From: Alkalihalobacillus bogoriensis ATCC BAA-922
GTDB lineage: Bacteria; Bacillota; Bacilli; Bacillales; Bacillaceae_F
Length of the DNA: 64,000 bases
Assembly: GCF_000621445.1 (NCBI RefSeq)
Contig: NZ_KK211278.1
Location: 357,308 to 421,307, forward strand
Reading direction: 5' to 3'
Under the pieces are notes generated by a model. That model did no database searches, was not told the DNA's origin, and saw nothing but the letters and a program-made list of their open reading frames with translations. A program made the translations under genes and the position numbers. This document shows, one piece after another, positions 1-7,880 of this stretch (the stretch's first letter is position 1; each line of letters starts with the position of its first letter).

Positions 1-1
1 A

Positions 2-364
2 CTCCCAGAAAAGATGAATAAACAAGTGGAAGCAATGAAAAACGCATTTGAAACAACAGCTAAGGAAATGGGAACAACAGCTGATGTTCATGTTGAAGTG
101 ATGTATCCAGGATTTAAATTAGGGGATGGAGATGAAGTTGTTGAGGTTGCCAAAAGAGCAATGGAATCAATCGGTCGCACGCCAAGATTACTAAAAAGTG
201 GTGGTGGCAGTGATGCTAACATCATTTCTGGATTTAATATTCCAACGGTAAACTTAGGAGTGGGTTATGAAGAAATTCATACGAAAAACGAAAGAATGCC
301 GATTCAAGAATTAGTAAAAGTATCGGAAGCGATTGTGGCGATTGTAAAAGAAGTGGCAAAATAA
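2..364 (+). CDS. M20 family peptidase, PepT/YqjE-like (C-terminal part, 5' end outside window)
   Basis: This is the last 120 codons of a zinc-dependent M20 aminopeptidase of the tripeptidase T / YqjE type; the frame is open to the window edge, so the gene starts upstream. The fragment carries the C-terminal half of the catalytic domain: the GGGSDANI segment and the GVGYEEIHT segment, whose histidine is a metal ligand in the family. The active-site Asp/Glu part lies outside. A terminator hairpin follows at once. Family assignment is secure; substrate (tripeptides or other peptides) is inferred from homologues. Confidence 0.85.
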   Translation, partial: LPEKMNKQVEAMKNAFETTAKEMGTTADVHVEVMYPGFKLGDGDEVVEVAKRAMESIGRTPRLLKSGGGSDANIISGFNIPTVNLGVGYEEIHTKNERMPIQELVKVSEAIVAIVKEVAK

Positions 365-371
365 AAAAAAT

Positions 372-407
372 AAAACCGTCATAAGTAAAAAGTATGACGG
401 TTTTATT
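372..407 (+). terminator. Rho-independent terminator of the peptidase gene
   Basis: AAACCGTCATA and TATGACGGTTT form an 11-bp stem with a short loop, followed by a T-rich run. It lies 8 bases after the peptidase stop codon. Confidence 0.85.
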
Positions 408-552
408 TCTTTTTTGTTGTATAATAGTATTAAAGTATTGTTATACAAGAAAAAATATCCATAAAAAAGATATTTAGTAAAGAAATGTTTTGAAAAATCT
501 TTTATTTATTATTATAGTAAAAATGTAACGTTATTGGAGAGGGATGAAGCAC

Positions 553-1041
553 GTGGATAGTACTGTAACACATTTATTAATTAACCTGTTACGTGGTACG
601 TATAAAGTGTTAGATGAAGATTGGCAAAAGTCAGCGCAAAAGATTGGCTTAACTCAATCTGAACAACATTTATTATGGATTGTCTATTTTGAGAAAAAAG
701 CACCGATGTCAAGAATTGCTGAAGTTGGGTTATGGGACTTATCAACCGTTATGCAAGTAATTAAGCGCTTAAAGCATAAAGGGTTAGTTCAAACGATTAA
801 AGATGAAAACGATCTTCGAGTTTCTTATGTTATGTTAACAGAAGAAGGCGAACAAAAACGTGTTCAATCAACAGAGTTTACGTATAAAATAACGGAGTAT
901 GTTATGAATTACTATAGTCAAAGCGAGGAAAACAAACAGTTTATTGAACAAATGGTTACATTCTATAAAGATTTAAATCAGCATTTTCATGGAAAAGAAT
1001 TTATTAACTGGATAGAAAAAACGAAAAAGTCGGACCAATAG
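553..1041 (+). CDS. MarR family transcriptional regulator, Hpr/ScoC-like
   Basis: This is a 162-residue winged-helix DNA-binding protein. The segment around EQHLLWIVYFEKKAPMSRIA, then LSTVMQVIKRLKHKGLV and the wing DLRVSYVMLTEEG, match the MarR fold and most resemble the Hpr/ScoC branch, which represses protease and transition-state genes in Bacillus. It is shorter than B. subtilis ScoC (about 200 residues) and lacks its C-terminal tail. I prefer the GTG at 553, because the GGAGAGGG ribosome site directly abuts the alternative ATG at 544. It stands alone between two terminators. Target genes are unknown. Confidence 0.8.
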   Translation: MDSTVTHLLINLLRGTYKVLDEDWQKSAQKIGLTQSEQHLLWIVYFEKKAPMSRIAEVGLWDLSTVMQVIKRLKHKGLVQTIKDENDLRVSYVMLTEEGEQKRVQSTEFTYKITEYVMNYYSQSEENKQFIEQMVTFYKDLNQHFHGKEFINWIEKTKKSDQ

Positions 1042-1078
1042 TTGCTTTACCTAGGCAGCTTCATCTTTCTAATCGATC

Positions 1079-1110
1079 AAAAAAGACCAACAGCAATGTT
1101 GGTTTTTTTT
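1079..1110 (+). terminator. Rho-independent terminator of the MarR gene
   Basis: ACCAACA-GCAA-TGTTGGT stem-loop followed by eight T residues, 38 bases after the MarR stop codon. Confidence 0.85.
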
Positions 1111-1134
1111 GTGGATCCAATCAACATATCCCAA

Positions 1135-1162
1135 TTAAGTTTCAGTTTGGTGTGACCGATAT
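1135..1162 (+). promoter_or_regulatory. Sigma-D-type promoter before the FliK-like gene
   Basis: TTAA at 1135-1138 and ACCGATAT at 1155-1162, separated by 16 bases, closely match the motility sigma-D consensus (TAAA, 15-16 bases, GCCGATAT): 7 of 8 in the -10 element. It lies about 35 bases upstream of the start codon of a FliK-like gene, which fits a motility role. Confidence 0.65.
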
Positions 1163-1197
1163 ATATAAAAGATGAATAAAGTTCGGGAGTGATGAGA

Positions 1198-3585
1198 ATG
1201 GAAATTCGCAATCAGTGGGCTACTTCCCAGCAAAATGGACAAGCTTGGAAGCCGCGTGAAGGTGATATTGTAAAAGCAACAATTAAAGAAAAAACTTCAG
1301 CTAATGAAGCGACGGTTTCCATTCGTGGCCGAGAATTTCAAGCTGTTTTTTCAGATAAAGTACCAGCAAATGGAGAACGTGTTCAATTACAAATAGGTGC
1401 CATTCAAAATGACAACCAAATTCGAGTCACTCAAGTACAAGAGGGTGACGCAAAACCAGAAGCGACGAAAGAAGAAAAAACAAATGGAAGAGGGAATCAC
1501 CCGTCAGTTCAACCGGTTTCTTCTGAAGTGAAACAAGCTGTTCAAATTTTACAAGATAAAGGAAATCCTTTAACAAAAGAAGGGGTAAAAGCGTTATCGG
1601 AGTTTTTCCAACACGCAAGTGGAACAAAAGCAGAGAAGCTAGATACAGTTACCGCTATTGCATCTAAACATCTTGATGTGACAAGTGATCATCTTCGTTC
1701 AGTTCATGAAACTCTTCACGGTAGGCATGTTCATGAAGTTATGAAAGATTTAGTCAAATCGATTGACCCAGCAGCCGTTCAAAGAGAGGCTGGAACAAGA
1801 GTAGCACAGACAGATCGTATGATTCAAGAATTTAGCCAAGGTTTAAAAAATGGAGCATTTACTGAGCAAAATCGTGAAAGTGTCGAGAAAGCATTGCAAG
1901 AAGCTCGTGCACAACAAGATGCAAGTAGGGCTCATATTCAACAAGCAATGAAACAAGTCATGCAATCAGCTAATCGAACGATAAGCGACATCATTCAAGG
2001 GAATAGTCATAACTTGATGACTGAAGAAGACATGGAATCACTTATTCAGCAATTGAAGCAGGCAGGGGCCAATGCATCTCAATTAGCATTGCTTGAATCG
2101 GCTAAACAGCAGCTAGGTCAAGTCGCCCAATCGACTTCAAATATACTGCTAGAATCGATTATGACAGTAAAAGAAGAACAACAAAGTTCTTCGTCGATGC
2201 AACAATTGCGCCAAATGGTTTTACAAGAGCCTAATTTAGAGACGGCAATCCAGCAATTACAAAAGCAATTGGACGGGAAAGGTCAAGCAGAAATCGATAA
2301 AGCGCAACAGCTCTTATCTGCCGGAAGAGAGTTGTCGGCACGGCAAGTGTTAGTTGACTTCGTAAATCAATTTGAAAAAGAATCGGTGCAAGGACAAGTT
2401 TATGCTAGTCAAGAAATGTTCCAAACGAGTGCACAGCCAGTATCAAAAGCAATTGCAGTTACAACGATAACCGAAAAAGTGGCAATTGCAACAGATCAGT
2501 TTAAGCAAGTACAACGTGAATTGACACGAAATTTAGATGCCATGGTTCGATTGGTGGATCAATTTAAACACCAAGCACACCATCAAGTAAAACCGATGTT
2601 AGAATCGACGATCCATAAATTAGATCAAGCGATTTTAAAAAGTGAAATGATGATGTTAACGGACATGAAAACAGAGAAGCAATTGTTGCAAGCAAGCGGT
2701 CAGTTAGCGGAAGCGAAAAAATTACTACAAAAAAGACAATTCCAAGAAGCTAGACAAATTGTAAATGATGTAAAACAAGTCGTTGAGCGGATCGAATTTA
2801 AGCCTTCAGATACAAAAGTGATGCATATGTTAACAGCAGAGCGGAATTGGCAAACTGGCCGGACACCACAGCAACAGCTTGCTCAACAGTTTGTTGATAC
2901 GATTCGACCACCTCAAGAGCCATCTGCGCGGCAAATGTTTGAGATGGTAAGAGGAATGGGACTTAATCGTGAAAGTGAAATTGGACAAATGTTATCTTCT
3001 TCAAACTCGAATCGGGATTTTTCGCAAGATAGTGGGAATCAACGAAATGTAAAAGCGATGCTTTTACAGCTTATGCAATCGGAACAAGAAGGAAGTCGGA
3101 TTGCCCAACAAGCGAATCAAGCATTATCGAATATTACCGGCCAACAATTATTAAGTAAACCAGACCCTAATTCAACACAACAAACGATGCTCATGCAGTT
3201 GCCGTTTTTACTCCAAGAAAACGTCGAGAACTTGCAAGTGTTTGTAAACTCCCGCAATAACGGTGACCAAGTTGATTGGGAAAATTGCAATTTGTACTTT
3301 TTACTTGAAACGAGGAAATTAGGCGAAATCGGAATTCTAGTTACAGTCCAAGACCGAAACTTAACGATTACGTTAAAAAACGATAAAGAAGAGTTTAAAA
3401 ATAAGATGGAGCCTTTAGTTGAACAACGGGTAGAAAATATTTCTGATATTGGTTTCACGTTAAATGGAATAAAGTTTACGAAACTAGCAGCACAACTAGA
3501 GCAATCGGCTGGAGCTCAATCGAAAAACGTAGAAGCGAATCAAAGACCTACATTTACAGAGAAAGGGTTTGACTTTAAAATATGA
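1198..3585 (+). CDS. FliK-like / YlqG-type flagellar hook-length-control homologue
   Basis: A 795-residue Gln- and Ser-rich hydrophilic protein. The long middle (about residues 90-660) is predicted helical or disordered. The C-terminal 140 residues form a conserved block (LLQENVENLQVFVNSR through NISDIGFTLNGIKF) that resembles the FliK C-terminal domain, which in flagella contacts FlhB and switches export specificity. It is immediately followed by, and overlaps by 4 bases (ATGA), a FlhB C-terminal-like gene, as in ylqG-ylqH of Bacillus. I chose the ATG at 1198 because GGGAG lies 8 bases upstream; GTG 1189 and ATG 1192 are too close. A sigma-D-like promoter precedes it. The exact function of this paralogue is unproven. 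Confidence 0.65.
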   Translation: MEIRNQWATSQQNGQAWKPREGDIVKATIKEKTSANEATVSIRGREFQAVFSDKVPANGERVQLQIGAIQNDNQIRVTQVQEGDAKPEATKEEKTNGRGNHPSVQPVSSEVKQAVQILQDKGNPLTKEGVKALSEFFQHASGTKAEKLDTVTAIASKHLDVTSDHLRSVHETLHGRHVHEVMKDLVKSIDPAAVQREAGTRVAQTDRMIQEFSQGLKNGAFTEQNRESVEKALQEARAQQDASRAHIQQAMKQVMQSANRTISDIIQGNSHNLMTEEDMESLIQQLKQAGANASQLALLESAKQQLGQVAQSTSNILLESIMTVKEEQQSSSSMQQLRQMVLQEPNLETAIQQLQKQLDGKGQAEIDKAQQLLSAGRELSARQVLVDFVNQFEKESVQGQVYASQEMFQTSAQPVSKAIAVTTITEKVAIATDQFKQVQRELTRNLDAMVRLVDQFKHQAHHQVKPMLESTIHKLDQAILKSEMMMLTDMKTEKQLLQASGQLAEAKKLLQKRQFQEARQIVNDVKQVVERIEFKPSDTKVMHMLTAERNWQTGRTPQQQLAQQFVDTIRPPQEPSARQMFEMVRGMGLNRESEIGQMLSSSNSNRDFSQDSGNQRNVKAMLLQLMQSEQEGSRIAQQANQALSNITGQQLLSKPDPNSTQQTMLMQLPFLLQENVENLQVFVNSRNNGDQVDWENCNLYFLLETRKLGEIGILVTVQDRNLTITLKNDKEEFKNKMEPLVEQRVENISDIGFTLNGIKFTKLAAQLEQSAGAQSKNVEANQRPTFTEKGFDFKI

Positions 3586-3878
3586 TGATTTCGAAGCATT
3601 TTAATCATAAACAGAGAAAAATAGTCAATGGACCAACAGCGGCTGTTCTTCGTTATGAAAATGAAGGGGAAGCACCGAAAGTGATTGCGAGTGGAAAAGG
3701 TCATGTTGCCAATCAAATTATTGAAGTCGCCAAGAAAAATAATATTCATATGCAAGAGGATCCCTTGCTAATAGAGAACCTTTTAGATATGGATTTAGGT
3801 GAAAATATACCGCCACAATTGTTTTCGGTTATGGCAGAAATATTGCTTCTTATCGAGGATATGGAAAAAAACTATTAA
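3582..3878 (+). CDS. FlhB C-terminal-domain homologue (YlqH-like)
   Basis: A 98-residue protein corresponding only to the cytoplasmic C-terminal part of FlhB/EscU export-switch proteins (GPTAAVLRY, APKVIASGKG, then IPPQLFSVMAEIL). True FlhB self-cleaves between Asn and Pro of an NPTH motif; here the equivalent residues are GPTA, so the Asn and His are missing and self-cleavage is not expected. There are no membrane segments. It is translationally coupled to the FliK-like gene by a 4-base overlap, which suggests that the two proteins bind each other as FliK and FlhB do. Its role is inferred only from this pairing. Confidence 0.8.
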   Translation: MMISKHFNHKQRKIVNGPTAAVLRYENEGEAPKVIASGKGHVANQIIEVAKKNNIHMQEDPLLIENLLDMDLGENIPPQLFSVMAEILLLIEDMEKNY

Positions 3879-3902
3879 ACAATTAAACGCATTGTCCGAT
3901 AC
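3876..3902 (+). promoter_or_regulatory. Sigma-D-type promoter before fliS-flagellin
   Basis: TAAA at 3876-3879, a 15-base spacer, then TCCGATAC at 3895-3902 (6 of 8 matches to GCCGATAT). It lies 32 bases upstream of the fliS-like start and overlaps the preceding stop codon. Spacing and both elements fit the sigma-D class that drives flagellin genes. Confidence 0.6.
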
Positions 3903-3934
3903 AATCAATAGAGATAATAATAGGAGGGATGAAG

Positions 3935-4360
3935 GTGTTTCAAGTCATTACAAAAGAAGCACTTCATAAGAAATCACCAGAAGAAATTACGGCACTACTT
4001 TATGAAGCCCTTTGTGTAAATTTAGAACAGGCAATGAATGCAATAGAACAAAAGGAATTTATGGAAGCGAATCATAAATTACAAAAAGCAAATGACATAG
4101 TGTGTCGATTAGGTGCAGGCATTAACTATGAAGCTGGGATTATTGCTGACCAATTAGATAATTTGTACAATTATATTTCTGATAAAATTATCGAAGCCAA
4201 TTATACAAAAGAAGTACGGTGTGTGGAAGAAGCTTTAAAAATTGTGACAGAATTAATGTCCTCTTGGAATAAAGCAATGAAAAATAAAGATGATGCACAA
4301 ACAAAAGCAAATAAACGAACAGCGAATGCATATGAACGAAATGTTCTAGTAGACCAATAA
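3935..4360 (+). CDS. fliS: FliS-like flagellin export chaperone
   Basis: A 141-residue, mostly helical protein. The segment SPEEITALLYEALCVNLEQAMNAIE followed by LQKANDIVCRLGAGINYE matches the FliS fold, which binds the flagellin C-terminal helix and prevents polymerisation before export. It lies 20 bases before the flagellin gene, whereas in B. subtilis fliS lies after fliD. The N-terminus differs from typical FliS (no AxxxY motif at the start), so it may be a specialised chaperone for the adjacent flagellin. GTG at 3935 is preferred, with AGGAGG 7 bases upstream; the ATG at 3929 abuts that ribosome site. Confidence 0.75.
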   Translation: MFQVITKEALHKKSPEEITALLYEALCVNLEQAMNAIEQKEFMEANHKLQKANDIVCRLGAGINYEAGIIADQLDNLYNYISDKIIEANYTKEVRCVEEALKIVTELMSSWNKAMKNKDDAQTKANKRTANAYERNVLVDQ

Positions 4361-4380
4361 AACAGTTAGAGGTGTAGTCA

Positions 4381-5751
4381 ATGAAAATTAATAATAATAT
4401 TCAAGCATTAAATGCATACCGTAACTTAAATCAAAACCAAGTTCAAACATCAAAAAACTTAGAAAAGTTATCTTCAGGCCTTCGAATTAACCGGGCGGCT
4501 GATGATGCGGCTGGATTGGCGATTTCCGAAAAAATGCGCTCGCAAATTCGTGGTTTGAAAATGGCTGAGCGTAATGCGATGGATGGGATTTCGCTTTTAC
4601 AAACAGCAGAAGGTGCTTTAACAGAAGTTCATGCGATGTTACAACGTATGCGAGAATTAGCTGTTCAAGGAGCAAATGATTCAAATACAGATTATGACCG
4701 TGAACAAATCCAAAAAGAAATCGACCAGTTAAAAAAGGAAATCGATAGCATCTCGCAAAAAACAGAATTTAACACGCGTAAATTACTAGATGGGACAAGT
4801 GCAGTTATTAGTCATTTGCAAGTGAATGAGGCTAATGTAGCAACTGGTTTTCCTAATGTGCAAAATGCAGAATTTCCATCAGGGGACTATCTGTTAAATG
4901 TAACACAAGCACAATTAAATTCTACTTTAAACCAGCCAGGAGCAGGATTTACTGCTGACGCTGTTTCTTTTACTGACGGTACTCAATCAAAGTTAGGTCA
5001 ATACACGTTTGTCGTTAGTAATGTAACGACGGTTGATGATGTAAGAAGTGCTAAAATAGAAGTGTTTGACCCAGATGGATTTTCGCTAGGAACAAAAACA
5101 ACAGACCTAGCAGAAAATACAGAGGTTGTTATTGGCGGAGTGAGAATTGATACAGAAAACTTAACAGAAGGAACAGCTAAAATTTCATTAGAAGCCAATG
5201 TCCAAGTGCAACTTTCGCGAGTTGCCGAAGGTAGTCCTGATCCGATTTCAACAACGTCTAACATAACAACAACAAAAGGACGGATTGTACATGAGGGGAT
5301 CGAATATCAATTTGGAAGTAATGTTAGTACAGGTAATGTAGAATTTAGTATTACGAATAATTCTTTATCCTTCCAAATTGGGGCAAACACAAACCAAAAT
5401 GTCATGATCGACATTCCGGCAATGGACTCGCAAAAATTAGGAGTAGATAAAGTAAGAGTGACAACATTATCATCAGCAAATGATGCAATTTATCAACTAG
5501 ACCAAGCGATTAATGCGGTATCAGATGCGCGTGCAAAGCTTGGAGCCATCCAAAATCGAATGGAACATACAATTAATAATTTGCAAGTCACACATGAAAA
5601 CTTAACGGCAGCTGAATCTCGAATTCGTGACGCAGATATGGCTCTAGAAATGACAATCTTCACTCGAAATAATATTTTAAATCAATCTGCAACAGCAATG
5701 TTAGCGCAAGCGAATCAATTACCGCAAGGTGTATTACAGCTTCTTCAATAA
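4381..5751 (+). CDS. Flagellin
   Basis: A 456-residue flagellar filament subunit. Both conserved ends are present: the N-terminal D0/D1 region (NNNIQALNAYRNL, LSSGLRINRAADDAAGLAIS) and the C-terminal D1/D0 region (ESRIRDADMALEMTIFTRNN, ending QANQLPQGVLQLL). Roughly residues 140-370 are a variable Thr/Ser/Asn-rich surface insert. It is longer than B. subtilis Hag (about 300 residues). It lies downstream of a FliS-like chaperone and a sigma-D-like promoter and ends in a terminator. Whether it is the main or a second flagellin cannot be told from this window; the usual hag neighbours (csrA, fliW, flaG, fliD) are absent. Confidence 0.95.
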   Translation: MKINNNIQALNAYRNLNQNQVQTSKNLEKLSSGLRINRAADDAAGLAISEKMRSQIRGLKMAERNAMDGISLLQTAEGALTEVHAMLQRMRELAVQGANDSNTDYDREQIQKEIDQLKKEIDSISQKTEFNTRKLLDGTSAVISHLQVNEANVATGFPNVQNAEFPSGDYLLNVTQAQLNSTLNQPGAGFTADAVSFTDGTQSKLGQYTFVVSNVTTVDDVRSAKIEVFDPDGFSLGTKTTDLAENTEVVIGGVRIDTENLTEGTAKISLEANVQVQLSRVAEGSPDPISTTSNITTTKGRIVHEGIEYQFGSNVSTGNVEFSITNNSLSFQIGANTNQNVMIDIPAMDSQKLGVDKVRVTTLSSANDAIYQLDQAINAVSDARAKLGAIQNRMEHTINNLQVTHENLTAAESRIRDADMALEMTIFTRNNILNQSATAMLAQANQLPQGVLQLLQ

Positions 5752-5760
5752 TACGAAAAA

Positions 5761-5793
5761 AGGGTCTAGCCGCAAGGTTCGGCCTCTTTTTTT
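5761..5793 (+). terminator. Terminator after flagellin
   Basis: GGTCTAGCC-GCAA-GGTTCGGCC can form a 9-bp stem with one mismatch and a G-U pair, followed by a long T run. It lies 9 bases after the flagellin stop. Confidence 0.7.
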
Positions 5794-5813
5794 ACATTAA
5801 GGTGGCGAGAATT

Positions 5814-6041
5814 GTGACAAAAATAAATAATGAGAACATGCAAACATCGAAATGGTTAGCCATCCAAATTGAATTATTAGTGATGATTGAGGAAAAGTTA
5901 AAGGAAATGAAGTTATTAGCTGAACGAGCTGTAAAAGAACAAGAAAATCGAGAAGAAATTGCAAAAATACAAGCGAAAATGATGACTCTTACTGAAGAAA
6001 TTGCTCTTTTGGAGCGGGAACAACAATTTGTTCTGCACTAA
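5814..6041 (+). CDS. Small coiled-coil protein in the flagellin cluster
   Basis: A 75-residue, highly charged, helical protein with heptad-like leucine and isoleucine spacing (IQIELLVMIEEKLKEMKLL, then TEEIALLEREQQF). I do not recognise the family. Its size, helical nature and position after flagellin make a FliT- or FlgN-like export chaperone possible, but no specific motif shows it. GTG at 5814 is chosen because AGGTGG lies 9 bases upstream; GTG 5802 lies within that ribosome site. It is probably transcribed by readthrough of the flagellin terminator. Confidence 0.6.
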   Translation: MTKINNENMQTSKWLAIQIELLVMIEEKLKEMKLLAERAVKEQENREEIAKIQAKMMTLTEEIALLEREQQFVLH

Positions 6042-6051
6042 ACAGCTGACA

Positions 6052-6060
6052 TGGTATAAT
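6052..6060 (+). promoter_or_regulatory. Extended -10 sigma-A promoter for yaaR
   Basis: TGGTATAAT is a perfect extended -10 element, 26 bases before the yaaR start codon. The -35 region (TTCTGC at 6031) is weak. This would let yaaR be transcribed apart from flagellin. Confidence 0.5.
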
Positions 6061-6085
6061 AGATGGCGTAAAAGGTGGGATTAAC

Positions 6086-6523
6086 ATGGATGTACAACGA
6101 ATAAATAAAGCGAATATGACTCGTGTTGAACAGAAAAAACAAGCACCAACAGGCAGCGTATCTTTTGCAGAAGTCATGAGTAAGCAACGTGATGAAAAAG
6201 CGTATGAACGCTTGCACGGTATGATGCAAAAAATTGATGACCAAGGAAAAGTATTAGCTGAATCTCGTACGGTTGAGGAATTACGGAAATATAAACAGTT
6301 AGTTAAAGAATTTATGGAAGATGCTGTTGCTTTTGGTCTTCAGCTTGAAGAGCGAAGAGGCTTTAATCGTAGAGGTCGAACGAAAGTGTATAAAATTGTT
6401 CAAGAAGTCGACCGTAAATTACTTGATTTAACAGATGCCGTGCTTCAAAAGGAGAAGAAGGGTTTAGAAATTCTTGATATGGTTGGAGAAATAAAAGGGT
6501 TGCTCGTTAATATTTATGCATAA
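6086..6523 (+). CDS. yaaR: YaaR family protein (DUF327)
   Basis: A 145-residue protein of the YaaR/DUF327 family, recognisable from FAEVMSKQ near residue 30 and the core KQLVKEFMEDAVAFGLQLEERRGFNRRGRTKVYKIVQEVDRKL. The biochemical role is unknown. In other bacilli the family lies near recR and tmk, so its position in a flagellin cluster is unusual and may point to a flagellum-linked paralogue. A good ribosome site (AAGGTGGG) precedes the ATG, and a strong terminator follows. Confidence 0.8.
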   Translation: MDVQRINKANMTRVEQKKQAPTGSVSFAEVMSKQRDEKAYERLHGMMQKIDDQGKVLAESRTVEELRKYKQLVKEFMEDAVAFGLQLEERRGFNRRGRTKVYKIVQEVDRKLLDLTDAVLQKEKKGLEILDMVGEIKGLLVNIYA

Positions 6524-6533
6524 GAAGAAAAGG

Positions 6534-6566
6534 GCGGTTATGAGAGAATACTCATAACCGCTTGTT
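6534..6566 (+). terminator. Terminator after yaaR
   Basis: GCGGTTATGAG and CTCATAACCGC form a perfect 11-bp stem with a 6-base loop, then a T-rich tail. It closes the motility island. Confidence 0.85.
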
Positions 6567-6570
6567 TTCA

Positions 6571-6620
6571 AAAGACCTAGCAGTGAAGTTTTGAAAGAAA
6601 AGACGCTCCGCTTTTTTCTT
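6571..6620. repeat. Dispersed intergenic repeat, type A (short copy)
   Basis: It contains AGCAGTGAAG, TTGAAAG and AAAAGACGCTCCGC followed by TTTTTCTTA, blocks shared with copies at 7762, 17299, 53121, 63824 and (weakly) 47254. This copy lacks the central GAGCGAAGGCTC part. It lies between convergent genes. Confidence 0.75.
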
Positions 6621-6622
6621 AA

Positions 6623-7219
6623 TTAAAGGATTGGAAAAATAACTAATAGAAACAAATCAAAAATAAGGTGGGACCCAATCGCGAGCAAAAGGTTTTTTGT
6701 TCTCATGTAAATATACCCCCAAACGAGTCCACCGACAATCGCAGCTGCGATTAATAAAACACTGCCAGCATAAAGATGGGCGGATGCATACAATATCGTT
6801 GCGCCAATAACAGCAACAAAAGGAGAACACCATTGTTGAAGTCGTTTTTGAACGAACCCGCGCCAAAAAAACTCTTCACCAGGGATAATGAAAAGAAATA
6901 ATACAATATAATGCCACCATTCTCTTGGTTTAATAATGGTCGCTAGCTGTTCAAGTGCGGTTAAAAACGGAAGAGATAAAAATAGAACGAGATATTTCCC
7001 GAAAACGATAAGTACATAAAGAGCCAAACCAGAAAACACACTAAAAAGGACGGATTTCATTGTCGGTCTGGACCAGTTCATCGTTTCAAACGATATAGAA
7101 TAAATAACTAACACAAATAACGAAAATGGGAATAACATCCAAAACTCAAACGGTTGCCAATAAAAACTAGCGAAAAGAAGAAGATGAGCAAGAGCTATTC
7201 CGAGTACTAAACGAAACAT
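6623..7219 (-). CDS. CPBP family intramembrane metalloprotease
   Basis: A 198-residue integral membrane protein with about six hydrophobic segments. The CPBP (type II CAAX prenyl endopeptidase-like, Abi) motifs are present: GEEFFWRG (EExxxR), YASAHLY with its histidine, and SHLIFD near the C-terminus. Members are glutamic intramembrane proteases with roles in bacteriocin immunity or processing of membrane proteins; the substrate here is unknown. It is a single gene convergent with yaaR, with AGAGGAT before the ATG. Confidence 0.85.
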   Translation of the reverse strand: MFRLVLGIALAHLLLFASFYWQPFEFWMLFPFSLFVLVIYSISFETMNWSRPTMKSVLFSVFSGLALYVLIVFGKYLVLFLSLPFLTALEQLATIIKPREWWHYIVLFLFIIPGEEFFWRGFVQKRLQQWCSPFVAVIGATILYASAHLYAGSVLLIAAAIVGGLVWGYIYMRTKNLLLAIGSHLIFDLFLLVIFPIL

Positions 7220-7294
7220 GTAATATCCTCTTTCTTATATAATTTTTTGTTGTACTTTTCACACCTTATCACTAAAATAAATAAAAAAGAGGAA

Positions 7295-7735
7295 GTGAAC
7301 AAGATAGGAAAAAGTATATTTACTTACAAAACAATCATTCATGCACAAAAAAGTGAAGTTTGGCACTTTTTTTCAACCGCAGATAACCTAGCAAAAATTA
7401 CTTCTTTCCCAAAAGTTAGAATTACATCTGACCCTGAAACAAAAAAAGGGAACCGAATTGTAATGGAACTTCAGTTTTTATTTTTTACTTTTCATTGGAC
7501 TGCTAACATCACAGCAGTAACAGAAGACTATTTTATTGATGAAGCAATAAAAGTCCCTTTTCCCCTCATCGCCTGGAAACATAAGCATTGTTTGCATGAA
7601 GAAAATGGAGTAACGGTCATGACAGATACTGTTGAGTATGAATCAAGTATTCCGTCATTTTTACTAAAACCTTTTATATATGGAATGTTTCAAAACCGAA
7701 AAAAAGCGATTCAGCATTATTTTAAAAACCAGTAG
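7295..7735 (+). CDS. SRPBCC family protein
   Basis: A 146-residue protein beginning with the typical SRPBCC/polyketide-cyclase beta strand and helix (FTYKTIIHAQKSEVWHFFSTADNLAKITSFP) and ending in a long helix (FLLKPFIYGMFQNRKKAIQHYF). The fold is a hydrophobic ligand-binding cavity; the ligand is unknown. The start is uncertain: GTG at 7295 has AGAGGA almost touching it, ATA at 7304 has better spacing, and an upstream TTG at 7247 has no ribosome site. Its stop codon lies in a terminator stem. Confidence 0.7.
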   Translation: MNKIGKSIFTYKTIIHAQKSEVWHFFSTADNLAKITSFPKVRITSDPETKKGNRIVMELQFLFFTFHWTANITAVTEDYFIDEAIKVPFPLIAWKHKHCLHEENGVTVMTDTVEYESSIPSFLLKPFIYGMFQNRKKAIQHYFKNQ

Positions 7736-7760
7736 AATGTGTTTCCTACTGGTTTATATT
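7726..7760 (+). terminator. Terminator overlapping the SRPBCC gene end
   Basis: AAACCAGTAG and CTACTGGTTT form a 10-bp stem with a 10-base loop. The stop codon is inside the 5' arm. Confidence 0.65.
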
Positions 7761-7761
7761 G

Positions 7762-7875
7762 AAAGATAAGAAAGCATAAAAATTTTGGTGTAGCAGTGAA
7801 GCTTGAAAGCTATTTCAAAAAGAGCGAAGGCTCTGTACTTCACTTGAAACGAAAAGACGCTCCGCGTTTTTCTTA
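7762..7875. repeat. Dispersed intergenic repeat, type A (long copy)
   Basis: The fullest copy: AAAGATAAGAAAGCAT, then TTTTGGTGTAGCAGTGAAG, TTGAAAGCTATTTCA, GAGCGAAGGCTC, ACTTCACTTGAAACG, and AAAAGACGCTCCGCGTTTTTC. It lies between convergent genes (SRPBCC and namA). The first half matches 53121-53203 almost base for base, and the second half matches the reverse complement of 17299-17360. Confidence 0.8.
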
Positions 7876-7880
7876 TTATA

